In this document: positions 13,499-14,927 of the stretch, piece by piece
Layout of the letters: each line of letters starts with the position of its first letter
Position numbering within the stretch: the stretch's first letter is position 1
Source: Flavobacteriales bacterium
GTDB lineage: Bacteria > Bacteroidota > Bacteroidia > Flavobacteriales_D > SKUL01
Direction: 5' to 3'
Assembly: GCA_007129985.1 (NCBI GenBank)
Contig: SKUL01000134.1
Coordinates: 1 to 14,927, forward strand
Length of the DNA stretch: 14,927 nt
Translations under genes and position numbers: made by a program
The notes under the pieces: model-generated
Seen by the model: the letters and a program-made list of their open reading frames with translations, nothing else
Database searches by the model: none
What the model was told of the DNA's origin: nothing

Positions 13499-14927
13499 AT
13501 GGAAATCCCAAAAACATACGACCCGTCATCTTGCGAGGGTAAGTGGTACCAATACTGGATGGAAAACGGTTATTTTCATTCCGTTCCCGATGAGCGTGAG
13601 CCATATACTGTGTTGATTCCTCCACCCAACGTAACCGGCGTTTTGCACATGGGTCACATGCTTAACAACACCATTCAGGATGTGCTGGTGCGACGGGCGC
13701 GCATGATGGGCAAAAACGCTTGTTGGGTTCCGGGCACTGACCATGCATCCATCGCAACCGAGGCCAAAGTGGTGCGCAAGCTGCGTGAAAAAGGCATCAA
13801 AAAATCGGATTTAAGCCGCGACGAATTTTTGGAACACGCCTGGGATTGGACTTGCGAACACGGCGGAATCATTCTGGACCAGCTTAAGCATTTGGGTGCC
13901 AGTTGCGACTGGGAACGAACGCGTTTCACTCTCGATGAAAAGTACTATGCTGCCGTGGTCAACACCTTTATTGACCTGTACCGCAAAGGCTATATTTACC
14001 GCGGCGAGCGGATGATTAACTGGGATCCCGCAGCACTTACCGCCCTCAGCGACGAAGAGGTAATTTACAAGGAGGTGCAGTCAAAGTTGTATCACGTAAA
14101 GTACCGCGTGGAAGAAACCGACGATTGGCTCACCATTGCCACAACGCGTCCCGAAACGATTTTGGGCGACACCGCCATCTGCATCAACCCCAAAGACCCG
14201 CGTCACGAACACCTGAAAGGCAAACGCGCCATTGTACCCTTGGTAAACCGTTCCATTCCCATCATTGAAGACGAATACGTTGATATGGAGTTTGGTGCAG
14301 GTTGTCTGAAAGTTACACCCGCCCACGACCCCAACGACTACATCTTGGGAGAAAAGCACAAGTTGGAGGTGATTGACGTGATGAACGACGATGGTACCAT
14401 GAGCGAAGCGGCCACACTTTACATTGGCCAAGACCGCTTTGAGGTGCGCAAACTCATTGCAGCCGATTTGGAGAAAGCCGGGCAACTCGGCAAAGTGGAA
14501 GAATACACCAACAAAGTGGGCTTCTCGGAGCGAACGGATGTGGTGATAGAGCCTCGCCTTTCGCAGCAATGGTGGGTGAGCATGAAAGAGCTGGCCAAAC
14601 CCGCGCTTGATGCGGTTGAAAAGGGTGAGGTTTCGTTTTATCCCGACAAATTTGTAAACACCTATCGCCACTGGATGACCAACATCAAAGATTGGTGCAT
14701 CAGTCGTCAGTTGTGGTGGGGACACCGTATTCCCGCCTGGTATCTGGATGATGGCGAGCCTATTGTAGCCGAAAATGCCGAAGAAGCCCTGCGCATTGCT
14801 CGTGAGCAAAGCGGCAATCCCGGTCTTGAGCTGAGTGATTTACGTCAGGATGAAGACGTAATGGACACATGGTTTTCGTCTTGGTTATGGCCCATGGGCG
14901 TGTTTGATGGCTTTGAAACCGAAGAGG
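13499..14927 (+). CDS. valS: Valyl-tRNA synthetase (5' part; 3' end outside window)
   Basis: This class Ia aminoacyl-tRNA synthetase charges tRNA-Val with valine and edits mischarged threonine. The window holds residues 1-476 of a protein usually near 870-900 residues. It starts MEIPKTYDPSSCEGKWYQYW, typical of ValRS. The ATP-binding HIGH motif is HMGH (50-53) within PPNVTGVLHMGHMLNN. WVPGTDHASIATE (76-88) follows. The CP1 editing domain includes TTRPETILGDTA (from 215) and VTPAHDPNDY. The post-editing catalytic segment DWCISRQLWWGHRIP (398-412) and DVMDTWFSSWLWP near the right edge are intact. KMSKS and the anticodon-binding domain lie outside. ATG 13499 is the family-typical start. The frame has no interruption in the window. 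Confidence 0.98.
   Translation, partial: MEIPKTYDPSSCEGKWYQYWMENGYFHSVPDEREPYTVLIPPPNVTGVLHMGHMLNNTIQDVLVRRARMMGKNACWVPGTDHASIATEAKVVRKLREKGIKKSDLSRDEFLEHAWDWTCEHGGIILDQLKHLGASCDWERTRFTLDEKYYAAVVNTFIDLYRKGYIYRGERMINWDPAALTALSDEEVIYKEVQSKLYHVKYRVEETDDWLTIATTRPETILGDTAICINPKDPRHEHLKGKRAIVPLVNRSIPIIEDEYVDMEFGAGCLKVTPAHDPNDYILGEKHKLEVIDVMNDDGTMSEAATLYIGQDRFEVRKLIAADLEKAGQLGKVEEYTNKVGFSERTDVVIEPRLSQQWWVSMKELAKPALDAVEKGEVSFYPDKFVNTYRHWMTNIKDWCISRQLWWGHRIPAWYLDDGEPIVAENAEEALRIAREQSGNPGLELSDLRQDEDVMDTWFSSWLWPMGVFDGFETEE

Noticed and set aside
14081..14809. 242-codon open frame on the minus strand inside valS
   Set aside because: It is antisense to a strongly conserved ValRS frame and has no recognisable motif; an open antisense frame is common in such GC-balanced coding sequence.

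Overview
The window looks like chromosomal DNA from a member of the phylum Bacteroidota, probably Flavobacteriia or a close relative. Four things support this: two extracellular proteins with type IX secretion system (T9SS) C-terminal sorting domains, a Rho factor with the long disordered insert typical of the phylum, a DUF4293 membrane protein beside rho, and promoter-like elements of the TTG / TAnnTTTG type with start codons lacking obvious Shine-Dalgarno sequences. The genus cannot be fixed from sequence alone.

Layout. Positions 1-2981 (minus) hold most of a LytS-type membrane sensor histidine kinase with a periplasmic beta-propeller and Y_Y_Y domain; its ATP-binding C-terminus lies beyond the left edge. 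A 180-base divergent spacer carries a good minus-strand promoter for the kinase. Positions 3162-9527 (plus) encode a 2121-residue modular secreted protein: signal peptide, DUF7948-like N-terminal domain, seven SBBP propeller repeats, five 110-residue six-cysteine repeats, three copies of a cysteine/tryptophan module, a GCTDP-type calcium-binding-like motif, beta-sandwich domains, three fibronectin-like repeats and a T9SS tail. Two facing terminators (9596-9628 and 9686-9709) separate it from rho (9738-11402, minus). A DUF4293 four-helix membrane protein (11616-12080, plus) diverges from rho. An SGNH/DUF4886-like secreted esterase with PKD and T9SS domains (12091-13368, minus) converges on it with a 10-base gap. 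The 5' half of valS (13499-14927, plus) runs off the right edge.

How the genes relate. rho and valS are housekeeping genes. The kinase, the giant surface protein and the SGNH hydrolase are accessory envelope or secretion genes between them. The kinase and the giant protein are divergent neighbours, so a regulatory link is possible but not shown. Every intergenic gap is shorter than 300 bases. No RNA gene, CRISPR array, insertion sequence or attachment site was seen.

I see no clear new multi-gene system. The most novel material is inside the giant protein: a cysteine module with invariant spacing that occurs three times, twice apparently nested inside other domains, and a five-fold six-cysteine repeat.
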